DNA from: Prevotella sp.
GTDB lineage: Bacteria > Bacteroidota > Bacteroidia > Bacteroidales > Bacteroidaceae
Length of the DNA stretch: 55,412 bases
Assembly (NCBI GenBank): GCA_022769285.1
Contig: JALEKD010000021.1
Coordinates: 1-55,412 of the forward strand
Reading direction: 5' to 3'
Part shown: positions 43,557 to 51,650 of the stretch, piece after piece
Position numbering within the stretch: the first letter of the stretch is position 1
How the letters are laid out: each line of letters begins with the position of its first letter
Made by a program: the position numbers and the translations under genes
The notes under the pieces: generated by a model
The model's input: only the letters and a program-made list of their open reading frames with translations
The model's database searches: none
Told to the model about the DNA's origin: nothing

Positions 43557-46385
43557 ATGATAGTCATCATGCCTATGACAAGAATGATCAAGAAGACGAC
43601 CGCGGCCTGCATGGCGCTCCTCGCGATGGGCACCGCCGCCCAGGCTCAGGTGCCCGGAAGCGCCCTGAACTACATGCTGCAGAAGCCACGCGTCACCAAG
43701 TATTATAAGGACAAGCACTTCATGGACCACCTGTTCGTCGACGCCGGCGGGGGCATCAACGCCATGAACCTGCGCGACCCGGAGATAGCTGGTCAGGGCG
43801 AGCTGCACATTGGCGACTGGCTCACGCCTGAGCACGGCCTGCGCCTGAGCCTCAACGGTGGTCTGTACCGTACCTATGGTGTCAAGTCCAAGTTTGCCGG
43901 CATCGGCCTGGACTACCTGCTCAACATCACGGCACTCAGCCAGCGTGGCACCAGTTACACACCGCGTCATTTCGAGCTCTATGGCCTGGCCGGCGTAGAT
44001 TATACCTACTCGCGCCACGAGGGCGAGAGCCGCCGCGGACTGGGTGTCCATGTGGGTGTGCGCGGGCAGGCTGCCCTGTCGCCCTATACATATCTATATA
44101 TAGAGCCACGGTTAGGCATATCGAGCGACCAGGTGTCGCAGGTAGAGTCGTGGCATGGTTACCGGCCCGTGGCCAGTGCCTCGGTGGGCTTGGGATACCG
44201 TTTGCCCGAAGCCGGCATACGTCGCCGACCCACCGGAGAACCTACCGGATGGGCCGATGGCCTGTTTGTCAGTCTGATGGGTGGCCCCGCCGCCCTGCTC
44301 AACTCTCAGCCGCAGACCTGGGGCGACCAGGCCGGTGCCCGCTTCATGGGCAGCATAGGCAAATGGATGGGCCATACCAACGGGGTGCGTCTCTCGGTGC
44401 TTGGCACTTATCTTAACCAACCCTGGGGCCATCGTGTCAAGGCGGTAGGGGGCCAGGTAGACTACCTGGTCAACCTGCACAATGCCTTTGGCGGCTACGA
44501 CCCCGACCGGTGGTTCTGGCTCAACGGTGTTGTCGGTGCCAGCTACAGCTACTCGTCTACTTATCCCGATTACAGGCATGGCGTGCCCGGTGTGGGTGCC
44601 GGCCTGCAGGCCAATGTGCGCCTGTCGCGCGACATAGACTTGGTTATAGAGCCACGCGTCGATGCCTACGGGCAGCACTACGTGCCTCTGGCCAACTCTA
44701 TAAGCCAGCACGATGTGGTAGGTTCCGTGCTCGCCGGCCTGGTGTACACCTACCACGACCGCCGCGCCCAGCGCGGCCCGGCCGATCCCTTCGAGCGTCG
44801 CCCCTGGTACGGCCACACCTTTGTCGAGATGGGTTTAGGGGCCAATGTGCCCGTTATCTTCCCTGCCGCACGACATACGTTTACCTATCTGCGGCCTTCG
44901 GCTTATATGGCCGTGGGCAAGTGGTTCACACCGGTACACGGTGCGCGCCTGTGGGGCCTGTTGGCTCAGACGCAGTTCGAGCGCAACGACAAGAACCGAT
45001 ACAAGCACGCTGAGATGGGTGCCGACTATCTGTTCAACTTTACCAATGCCTTCTACGGTTACCGTGCCGACCGCTTCTTCACATTCTCCGGGGCCCTTGG
45101 TGCCAACCTCTCGCGGCGCTCTGAGCGCACCGCGCTCTTCCTGGGTCTCGACGCGTCGCTCCGCGGCTCTATGCGGCTCAGCCGTATGGTCAGCCTGTTT
45201 ATCGAACCGCGTCTGCAGGGGTACAACGATGACTATCTGCCCACCCAGCTCAGCTCCACGGGCATAGACCTTATTGCCTCGGTGAACGCTGGCCTGCAGT
45301 TCAACCTGAACTACCTGGAGCGTACCAATGGGCGTGGCCTGGGCGATGATGGCGAGGACTACCGCAGCTTTATCTCGGTGGGCGGCGGACTTACCAACCA
45401 TGTCAACATGCTGCGCACGGGCCGCGCCTACAGCCCTGTGGGCCGCATCGGTTACACGCACTGGTATTCGCCCACGACAGCATGGCGCGCCAATCTGCAG
45501 GGCTTCTTCCAGCGCAGCGTGGGCCGCAGCCGCCATGCTCAAGCGAGCCTGTCGGCCGACTGGCTTACTGACCTGACGGCCCTCAACTATGGCTACGACC
45601 CCGACCGTACCCTCTCGGTGAGCGCCTTTGGCGGCGTGGGCCTTGGGGCTGACATCGGTGACGGCCGCACTACCTTCGCACCCGACATCCATGCCGGCAG
45701 CCAGTTGGGCATCCGCCTTTCTGATGCTGTCAGGCTCAACTTAGAACCCCAGTTGTCGTATCAGCTGTCGTCGCGCTGGACCAGCCAGACCGAGCGGGTT
45801 ATGCCCCAGTTCTTAGTGGGTCTCGACTACAGTCTACAGCGCCACCATGGCGCCAAGCACAATGCCTCGGCTCCTGCCAAGCGCCATGTGGTCATGGCCG
45901 GCGTGGGCACAGGCGTGTACTCGGCCTCGTTTAGCGAGGTCAGCAAGCGCAGCGAAAAGTTTGGCATCCTCGAACAGGTGGGCTACGGCCAGTGGCTCAG
46001 TCATGCCAACGGTGCCTATGCCCGTCTGAGCAACATCACGCTGAAACGCCGCGGCTCGGGCAACCAGAATATCACCTCGCTACAGGCTGGCTACATGATG
46101 AACGTGAAGAGCGCCATCACGGGCGAGTCGACCGAAGACCAGACCTTCCAGCTCACGGCCCTGGCCGGAGCATCGCTCAACATGGCCTCGCGTCCCGGAC
46201 ACGGCACCCACATAGCCCCGGGCCTTCAGGCATCGCTGCAGGCCGGCGTGCGCGTGTCGCCACAGGTAGAGGTGTATGTAGAGCCTGCCGTCAGCTTGCT
46301 GGGCAAGAACGTGGAGCAGCGCCACAGGTCTTACCCAGGCGAGGGACAGCTCGGCGTAAGCGTAGGAACCAAGTTTAATTTCTGA
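43557..46385 (+). CDS. giant outer-membrane protein with five tandem barrel units
   Basis: About 942 residues. After a signal peptide (TTAACMALLAMGTAAQAQ) come five homologous units of about 160 residues, repeating every ~180: roughly 60-215, 237-399, 422-587, 604-761 and 777-942. Each opens with a Gly-rich strand (FVDAGGG, FVSLMGG, FVEMGLG, FISVGGG, HVVMAGV), has a (D/A)YLxN segment, often GYDPDR, and an IEPR-like strand (near 183, 365, 550, 730, 909) before a closing aromatic strand. Each unit resembles an eight-stranded OmpA/OmpW-type barrel. Start uncertain among ATGs 43557, 43569, 43575 and 43584. Last gene of the operon. Confidence 0.8.
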   Translation: MIVIMPMTRMIKKTTAACMALLAMGTAAQAQVPGSALNYMLQKPRVTKYYKDKHFMDHLFVDAGGGINAMNLRDPEIAGQGELHIGDWLTPEHGLRLSLNGGLYRTYGVKSKFAGIGLDYLLNITALSQRGTSYTPRHFELYGLAGVDYTYSRHEGESRRGLGVHVGVRGQAALSPYTYLYIEPRLGISSDQVSQVESWHGYRPVASASVGLGYRLPEAGIRRRPTGEPTGWADGLFVSLMGGPAALLNSQPQTWGDQAGARFMGSIGKWMGHTNGVRLSVLGTYLNQPWGHRVKAVGGQVDYLVNLHNAFGGYDPDRWFWLNGVVGASYSYSSTYPDYRHGVPGVGAGLQANVRLSRDIDLVIEPRVDAYGQHYVPLANSISQHDVVGSVLAGLVYTYHDRRAQRGPADPFERRPWYGHTFVEMGLGANVPVIFPAARHTFTYLRPSAYMAVGKWFTPVHGARLWGLLAQTQFERNDKNRYKHAEMGADYLFNFTNAFYGYRADRFFTFSGALGANLSRRSERTALFLGLDASLRGSMRLSRMVSLFIEPRLQGYNDDYLPTQLSSTGIDLIASVNAGLQFNLNYLERTNGRGLGDDGEDYRSFISVGGGLTNHVNMLRTGRAYSPVGRIGYTHWYSPTTAWRANLQGFFQRSVGRSRHAQASLSADWLTDLTALNYGYDPDRTLSVSAFGGVGLGADIGDGRTTFAPDIHAGSQLGIRLSDAVRLNLEPQLSYQLSSRWTSQTERVMPQFLVGLDYSLQRHHGAKHNASAPAKRHVVMAGVGTGVYSASFSEVSKRSEKFGILEQVGYGQWLSHANGAYARLSNITLKRRGSGNQNITSLQAGYMMNVKSAITGESTEDQTFQLTALAGASLNMASRPGHGTHIAPGLQASLQAGVRVSPQVEVYVEPAVSLLGKNVEQRHRSYPGEGQLGVSVGTKFNF

Positions 46386-46452
46386 CCCTGCCCCTCGCAC
46401 CACCACTACCACAGTGTGTGCGTGGCTGCAAGAGGCTAAGGTCACACTCGAC

Positions 46453-46512
46453 AAAAGCCCTGCAAGAACCCGAGGCATCACCACAGATGCCATCCGTTCT
46501 TGCAGGGCTTTT
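46453..46512 (+). terminator. terminator of the envelope operon
   Basis: AAAAGCCCTGCAAGAAC (46453-46469) pairs with 46496-46512 over 17 bases; the loop can form a second stem GGCATC/GATGCC. Ends in TTTT. Confidence 0.88.
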
Positions 46513-46660
46513 CTGCTGGCCCAGAAATAGCCTACAGGGGCAAAGTGGGCACCACTAAGCCCACCCAAGAAAGCCCTCAAGTTTCCCAATGGAAAGGAGA
46601 TAACAAGTGTGGGAGCCACGATTGTTCAGGTAACAGTAAAAACAATTATTGAAATCGCAG

Positions 46661-46734
46661 AGACCAACCTTTACGATACTGGGAGCCGTCATTAGCAAGC
46701 TGGGAGCCGTCTTTAGAAAGCTAAAGGTCGGTCT
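46661..46734 (+). repeat. dispersed 74-nt intergenic repeat, copy E
   Basis: Begins AGACCAACCTTTACG and ends CTAAAGGTCGGTCT, with GGGAGCCGTCATTAGC and GGGAGCCGTCTTTAG inside. The best-preserved inverted ends: AGACC(A/G)ACCTTTA against TAAAGGTCGGTCT. Confidence 0.9.
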
Positions 46735-47055
46735 TTCGGAACGCGGAGGCCGATTGGGGGATACGTGGAGAGCAATTGCCCCGTTTTCTGCGACCGTTAT
46801 ATGAAGATTCGCAGCCATTTCGGACGCGCAGGAGACATCCTCACAAGCAGCGCGCGCTGCTCACATAGATTTGCGCATGGTTATCATGGCCATCACCTAC
46901 CTCGCGGTCACGCCCCTGGCCCTTATGGGCACCACCATGCTACTCATGTTTACCACCATGCCACCCCTGGTCATCACCCTGCATGTTCGCGACCACTGTC
47001 CGGCTACCCCTGGCCATCCCCCCGCTATCATTTTGGCAGCGCTAATAACTAAAAC

Positions 47056-47096
47056 GAGAGGGCCCGTACGTTCCACGCTTGGAACTGGGCCCTCTC
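47056..47096 (-). terminator. terminator of the TonB-receptor-like gene
   Basis: GAGAGGGCCC (47056-47065) pairs with GGGCCCTCTC (47087-47096), with an inner GTTCC/GGAAC stem. On the minus strand it is followed by GTTTTAGTTATT, a U-rich tail. Confidence 0.85.
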
Positions 47097-47136
47097 CACC
47101 TATTAACGCTTATTTATAAAAAAGAATGTATTGCTA

Positions 47137-49623
47137 TTACATTTCCTCGCCACCTGTATATTGGTCTGAAGGACTCATGCCGTTCATGTCGTCATGGTGC
47201 TGAGACTTCTTCTTAGACTGGCCAAAGTTCCAGGTGAGTGTGAGGTTCACCTTACGACCACCGCGCTTGTTGACCTGATGACGGGTAAAGGTCTCGCTGC
47301 TGGTAAAGGTTTCCCACTTACGGCTGTTGAACACATCGCGACAATTGATCGACAGCGTGAACTTACGATTCATAAAGTTCTTACGTACACCAAAGTCTAC
47401 GTTGTAGTTGCCCTTGCGATAACCCTGCGAGACAACCTGGCGCGAGCGGTAACGACCGCCCAGCTGGACAGAAATGTCGTACGGCAGGATAAGGCTGGCC
47501 TGCATACGGGCGTTCCAGGTAAAGTTGGAGTTGCCCTCGCCACTCACCGTCTGGTTGTCTATCACGTAGTTGAAGCCATTAAGCTTGTAGTAATAGGCAT
47601 TGACATTGGTGGTGAGGTCCAGTATGCGGAACAACTTGTTCTTGACCGTTGCCTCGATACCCGAACTCTGGCTCTTGGCCACGTTACGGGTGGTAGAATA
47701 CATCATATCAGAGGCTGAGTCGTGCCAGTTAACGCGCTGCATCACGTCGGTAGTGGGCCGGTAGTAGGCACTGATGAGCAGCGAGTGCTCAGTCCATGTG
47801 TGCAGATAGTTAAGGGCGAACGAGTTGGAGTACTCAGGGGTAAGTTCAGGGTTACCAAAGGACACGGTGGTAGCATCGCGCGTGTCGCGGAACGAGTTGA
47901 GCTGTCCGCCCCATGGGCGGCGCAGACGGCGGGTGTAGTTGAGCTGCAGCTGGTCGTCCTTGGTAAGCTGGTAGCTCATAAACACGCTGGGGAAGAGCTG
48001 GAAGTAGTCCTTCTTGAACTTAGTCTGACTCATGTCGGCATCGGTAGCTGTCTGCCAGAAGTCGCTTGTGGTGTTGACACGCCAGTACTCGCCACGCAGA
48101 CCACCCATGATGCCCAGCTTGCCCCATTGGTACTGGGCGGTGAGGTAGAGGGCGTGCAGATCCATGTCATAAACAAAGCGGTTGTAGTAACTCTTGTCAA
48201 AAACGGCGTTGCTGCCGGCCCAGTTGTCTGCTGTCCACGACTCCTGAGGAGTGTTCTCGTGCGAGAAGTTGCCTTCGTAACCGGCCTGAACCTTAAACTG
48301 CTCAGTAATGGGGTTCTCATAGTCGAGCTTGACCTGCCAGCTGCGGTTGTTGATGTACAAGGGGCGGTACTGGTAGTCATAGGTCGTGGGCTGATAGCCC
48401 TGCGAGTAGCTGGTAGAGTCCTGGTACACGTTGCTGTCATCGCTCTTCCACTTGTTGAAACCCACCACAAAGTCCAGATAATGGCGGTCGGTAAAGTTGT
48501 GACGGTAGTTGAACTCGCCATAATACATATTCATGTCGCCATTACTGGTGGTGCGGCGCGTCATAACGCGCTCTAACTCTGAACTAGCATAGGAGCCGTA
48601 GTGGTAAGGCGTGAGCGACCAGTTGTTATGGCTACCCTTCATCAGCATACCGCTCAGACTGAGGTCGTCCTTCTTAGTGGCATGCCAGGTTACGCCAGCC
48701 CGCGAGAACAAGCCATTGCCCATATGGTCATCGCTGGCCGAGTAGCGCTGGTACTGCGAGGTCTGCGGAAAGGTCTGCTCGCTCTCGCTGCGACCACGGT
48801 CCTTGCGGTGGCGGTACCCTATATTAAGGTAGGCGTCCACTTTGGCGCTGTTCACATTGATATTGCCACTGGTCGAGGCCCCGCCGCGAGTGTCGCCACC
48901 CACTTCGACAGAGCCGTAGTAGCCCGCGTTGCGGTCCTTCTTGAGGACTATGTTGATAATGCCGGCCGAGCCTTCAGCCGAGAACTTGGCCGAGGGATTG
49001 TCGATAATCTCGATGCGCTCTATGCTCTCTGCGGGCAACTGCTGGAGTATCTGGGCGCGGTTATCGCTGGTCAGTCCGCTGGCCTTGCCGTTAATCCACA
49101 CCTCCACGCTTTCGTTTCCACGCAGGGAGATGTTTCCGTCGTTGTCCACGTCTACCGAGGGTATGTTCTCGAGTACATCGGTGGCGGCCTGGCCGGCATT
49201 GGACACCAGCTGGCTTACATCGAAACTCTTGCGGTCTACCTCTAACTTCATAGAGGCCCGCTGGCCGGTTACCTTAACCTCGTTGAGCAGATGGGCGTCC
49301 TCGGCCATGTACAGCACGGCATACGATACCACCCTGTTCTGGGCCGTGATGGCAAAGGAGCGGGTCACAGGCTTGTAGCCCATAAACGACAGGGTCACCG
49401 TGTAGGTTCCGTCGGGCAGCCCCTTGACATTGAACTTTCCATCTATATCCGATATGGCGCTACCCACTATCCTGGTCGTGTCACTCTTGGCTGTGACCAC
49501 CACATTGACAAACTCGATGGACGTGCTGTGGGCCTTGTCCAGTATGCGACCCCTTACGCTACCCTGGGCGAAGCCCGCCAGTGTGCAGAGGGTAAGCGCT
49601 AATGTTACGATTATACGATTCAT
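47137..49623 (-). CDS. TonB-dependent-receptor-like outer-membrane protein
   Basis: 828 residues. Signal peptide MNRIIVTLALTLCTLAGFAQ. Then a carboxypeptidase-D-like domain (about 22-105, VRGRILDKAHSTSIEFVNVVV ... GLPDGTYTVTLSFMGY), a plug-like domain (about 110-235, with DVLENIPSVDVDNDGNISLRG and GSAGIINIVLKK) and a long barrel that ends in LTLTWNFGQ before a His/Asp-rich tail. This is the outer-membrane beta-barrel family of Bacteroidota that resembles TonB receptors without a SusD partner; ligand unknown. Start taken at MNRIIV (49623). A hairpin lies in its leader. Confidence 0.88.
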   Translation of the reverse strand: MNRIIVTLALTLCTLAGFAQGSVRGRILDKAHSTSIEFVNVVVTAKSDTTRIVGSAISDIDGKFNVKGLPDGTYTVTLSFMGYKPVTRSFAITAQNRVVSYAVLYMAEDAHLLNEVKVTGQRASMKLEVDRKSFDVSQLVSNAGQAATDVLENIPSVDVDNDGNISLRGNESVEVWINGKASGLTSDNRAQILQQLPAESIERIEIIDNPSAKFSAEGSAGIINIVLKKDRNAGYYGSVEVGGDTRGGASTSGNINVNSAKVDAYLNIGYRHRKDRGRSESEQTFPQTSQYQRYSASDDHMGNGLFSRAGVTWHATKKDDLSLSGMLMKGSHNNWSLTPYHYGSYASSELERVMTRRTTSNGDMNMYYGEFNYRHNFTDRHYLDFVVGFNKWKSDDSNVYQDSTSYSQGYQPTTYDYQYRPLYINNRSWQVKLDYENPITEQFKVQAGYEGNFSHENTPQESWTADNWAGSNAVFDKSYYNRFVYDMDLHALYLTAQYQWGKLGIMGGLRGEYWRVNTTSDFWQTATDADMSQTKFKKDYFQLFPSVFMSYQLTKDDQLQLNYTRRLRRPWGGQLNSFRDTRDATTVSFGNPELTPEYSNSFALNYLHTWTEHSLLISAYYRPTTDVMQRVNWHDSASDMMYSTTRNVAKSQSSGIEATVKNKLFRILDLTTNVNAYYYKLNGFNYVIDNQTVSGEGNSNFTWNARMQASLILPYDISVQLGGRYRSRQVVSQGYRKGNYNVDFGVRKNFMNRKFTLSINCRDVFNSRKWETFTSSETFTRHQVNKRGGRKVNLTLTWNFGQSKKKSQHHDDMNGMSPSDQYTGGEEM

Positions 49624-49632
49624 ACCTTTATA

Positions 49633-49650
49633 AGACGTTTTTGAACGTCT
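49633..49650 (-). promoter_or_regulatory. leader hairpin of the TonB-receptor-like gene
   Basis: AGACGTT-CAAA-AACGTCT on the minus strand, a perfect 7-base inverted repeat ending 9 bases before the ATG, with an extra AACGTT just upstream. Could be an operator or a structure controlling ribosome access. Confidence 0.5.
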
Positions 49651-49707
49651 AACGTTTAATTCCATGAAATAAATTGCTATATTTTTTTATTTTCTGATTA
49701 TATTGCG

Positions 49708-49715
49708 TACCTTTG
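49708..49715 (+). promoter_or_regulatory. tRNA-Arg promoter -7 box
   Basis: TACCTTTG, perfect TAnnTTTG, about 75 bases before the tRNA. A T-rich tract occupies the -33 region. Confidence 0.6.
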
Positions 49716-49789
49716 TACATGATAGGCCGAGTGCTGTTAGTACGGGCGAGTCCGCTATTCAGCATCAGCCTCATCACGGTAAGTACCAG

Positions 49790-49861
49790 GGTCCTGTAGT
49801 TAAATGGATATAACGGAGGTTTCCTAAACCTTTGTTCCGAGTTCGATTCTCGGCGGGATCA
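49790..49861 (+). tRNA. tRNA-Arg (anticodon CCT)
   Basis: Cloverleaf visible: acceptor GGTCCTG (49790-49796) with CGGGATC (49854-49860), one G-U pair at each of two positions; anticodon loop in GGTTTCCTAAACC gives CCT, reading AGG; T-arm with GTTCGATTC. Discriminator A at 49861 and no encoded CCA. Confidence 0.92.
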
Positions 49862-49873
49862 CACAAGCCATCA

Positions 49874-49915
49874 GCTAAGAGGGCGCGACTGCTACGGCGG
49901 TTGCGCCCTCTTAGC
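49874..49915 (+). terminator. terminator after tRNA-Arg
   Basis: GCTAAGAGGGCGC (49874-49886) pairs perfectly with 49903-49915 across a 16-base loop. Confidence 0.75.
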
Positions 49916-49939
49916 ATAATCAAGGTATAGGTAACCCCG

Positions 49940-49976
49940 GTATCGGCCGCCGCCATCAGTGGCAGGCGGCCGATAC
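49940..49976 (-). terminator. hairpin after the GH20 gene
   Basis: GTATCGGCCGCC (49940-49951) pairs with GGCGGCCGATAC (49965-49976), directly after the GH20 stop codon. No clear U-run. Confidence 0.65.
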
Positions 49977-49979
49977 GAG

Positions 49980-51626
49980 TTACAGGCCACGCGAACCCTT
50001 GAGGTACAGCTCTGGCCACAGATGCTTGGCATAGGTGTAGCCCCGCAACTCGTAGTAGGCACGCAGGCCCTCAACGCGGTTCACAAAATCGTTGTAATCC
50101 TTAGTCTCGGGCGCCATCCACTGCACTTCGCTCAGCGCGCCCATACGCGGCAGCACCTGATACTCGACCAGCCGGGGCGAGCTGAAGTACTCGGTCCACA
50201 GGTTGGCCTGCACCCCTAATATGTGGGCTGCCACGCCAGGTGTAGCAGTGGCTGGTACAGGCTCAAAGCTGTACGTCTTGGCGATGGGGAGCGTTCCGCC
50301 GATACACAAGGGTTCATTGTTCTTCTTATCTGTCTGATAGTAGTCGAAGTAAGCATACGAATTGGGCGTCATGATGACATCATGACCCAGGGCAGCGGCC
50401 TGCGCGCCCGGTTCGGCACCCTGCCACGACATAATGGTGGCACTCTTGTCTACATTGCACTCCAGTAGCTCGTCCCAGCCTATTATCTTGCGGTCCTTGG
50501 CAGTCAGGTATTTCTGAATGTCCATGGCAAAATAACCCTGCAACCGGTCTTCCTTAGTCTGCTTGCCCTCGGCCTTAATACCTAAGTCGCGTATGGCCCG
50601 CTGGCATTTGGCGCAGGCAGCCCAGCGCATCTTGGGGGCCTCGTCGCCACCTATGTGGATGTACTCGGAGGGGAAGAGAGCGCACACCTCGTCCAGTACG
50701 TCCTTGGCGAACTGGTAGACACGCGGATTGCCACCACAGAGAATGTCGCGGTAGACACCCCAGAAGTGGCCCACCTCGTAAGGGCCGTCCGTGCAACCCA
50801 ACTCGGGATAAGCCGTCAGGGCTGCCAGCATGTGGCCGGGCATGTCTATCTCGGGAATGATGGTGATATAGCGGTCGGCAGCATACTGCACCACCTCGCG
50901 TATCTGTTCCTGGGTATAGTAACCGCCGTAACGCTGACCATCGTCGATGTCAGAGTTGCGCCCCACGGTAGTGCCCGTACGCCAGGCACCCACCTGGGTG
51001 AGGCGGGGATACTTCTTAATCTCGATACGCCAGCCCTGGTCGTCAGTGAGATGCCAGTGAAAGCGGTTCATGTTGTGCAGGGCCAACAGGTCGATGTACT
51101 CCTTGATAAAGTCGACCGTGAAGAAGTGGCGGGCGCAGTCCAGGTGCATGCCCCGGTAGCCAAACCGCGGTGCATCGGTAATGACGGTGGCCGGTAGGGT
51201 TACCTCGGCGGCCGTGGCGAGTATGGGCAGACTCTTACGCACGGTCTGTATGCCGTAGAACACGCCCTGCGGGGTACTGCCGGCTATCACTACGCCACGC
51301 CCCGTTACCTCGATGCGGTAGCCCTCGGACGCGCGCACCTTGGGGTCTATCCGCAGCAGGATATTGCCACGCTGGTTGCGCTTGTCGGCCGTGGCCGTAG
51401 CAGGGGCAATATGGGTCTTCTCGCTGATGTAGGCAGCCAGGAACTTGGCGTTACGCTCCATGTCGGCCCCGCCCTGATATACGATACGGGTAGCGGCCGT
51501 GAGCCGATAGGCATCGCCCTTTGAAGAAGCTATGTGGGCTGGCAAAGGCACCACGCGGTAGTCGGCCCTCTGGGCCCATGCTTCCAGGGTCAGGGTCATG
51601 GCCAGGAGCATCATTATCTTTCTCAT
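49980..51626 (-). CDS. GH20 beta-N-acetylhexosaminidase, secreted
   Basis: 548 residues with a signal peptide (MRKIMMLLAMTLTLEAWAQ). An N-terminal GH20b domain (about 20-150) precedes the catalytic barrel: RGMHLDCARHFF, the NRFHWHLTDDQGWR block, PEIDMPGH, and the catalytic Asp328-Glu329 in HIGGDEAPK, which drives substrate-assisted hydrolysis of terminal GlcNAc/GalNAc. Probably periplasmic, acting on host glycans or recycled murein sugars. Last gene of a unit with the CE2-like esterase (24-base gap) and the DUF4838 gene. Confidence 0.95.
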   Translation of the reverse strand: MRKIMMLLAMTLTLEAWAQRADYRVVPLPAHIASSKGDAYRLTAATRIVYQGGADMERNAKFLAAYISEKTHIAPATATADKRNQRGNILLRIDPKVRASEGYRIEVTGRGVVIAGSTPQGVFYGIQTVRKSLPILATAAEVTLPATVITDAPRFGYRGMHLDCARHFFTVDFIKEYIDLLALHNMNRFHWHLTDDQGWRIEIKKYPRLTQVGAWRTGTTVGRNSDIDDGQRYGGYYTQEQIREVVQYAADRYITIIPEIDMPGHMLAALTAYPELGCTDGPYEVGHFWGVYRDILCGGNPRVYQFAKDVLDEVCALFPSEYIHIGGDEAPKMRWAACAKCQRAIRDLGIKAEGKQTKEDRLQGYFAMDIQKYLTAKDRKIIGWDELLECNVDKSATIMSWQGAEPGAQAAALGHDVIMTPNSYAYFDYYQTDKKNNEPLCIGGTLPIAKTYSFEPVPATATPGVAAHILGVQANLWTEYFSSPRLVEYQVLPRMGALSEVQWMAPETKDYNDFVNRVEGLRAYYELRGYTYAKHLWPELYLKGSRGL

Positions 51627-51650
51627 TGTCTTATTAATAATAGGTGCAGA

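Larger units (their letters stand above)
46386..47136. other. intergenic region with terminators and dispersed repeat copy E
   Basis: About 750 bases between convergent genes. It has the operon terminator (46453-46512), repeat copy E (46661-46734), a GCGCGCGCTG motif near 46851-46860 in the position seen beside copy A, and the terminator of the TonB-like gene (47056-47096). A hydrophobic open frame at 46871-47119 runs across that terminator and is not accepted. Confidence 0.6.

Noticed and set aside
46871..47119. Hydrophobic 82-codon frame, possible small membrane protein
   Set aside because: It runs through the strong terminator at 47056-47096 into unrelated sequence, has no promoter or operon partner, and its base composition looks like repeat flank. 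Cannot be excluded, but unsupported.
49774..50019. Minus-strand frame over tRNA-Arg
   Set aside because: Antisense of a tRNA and its terminator.
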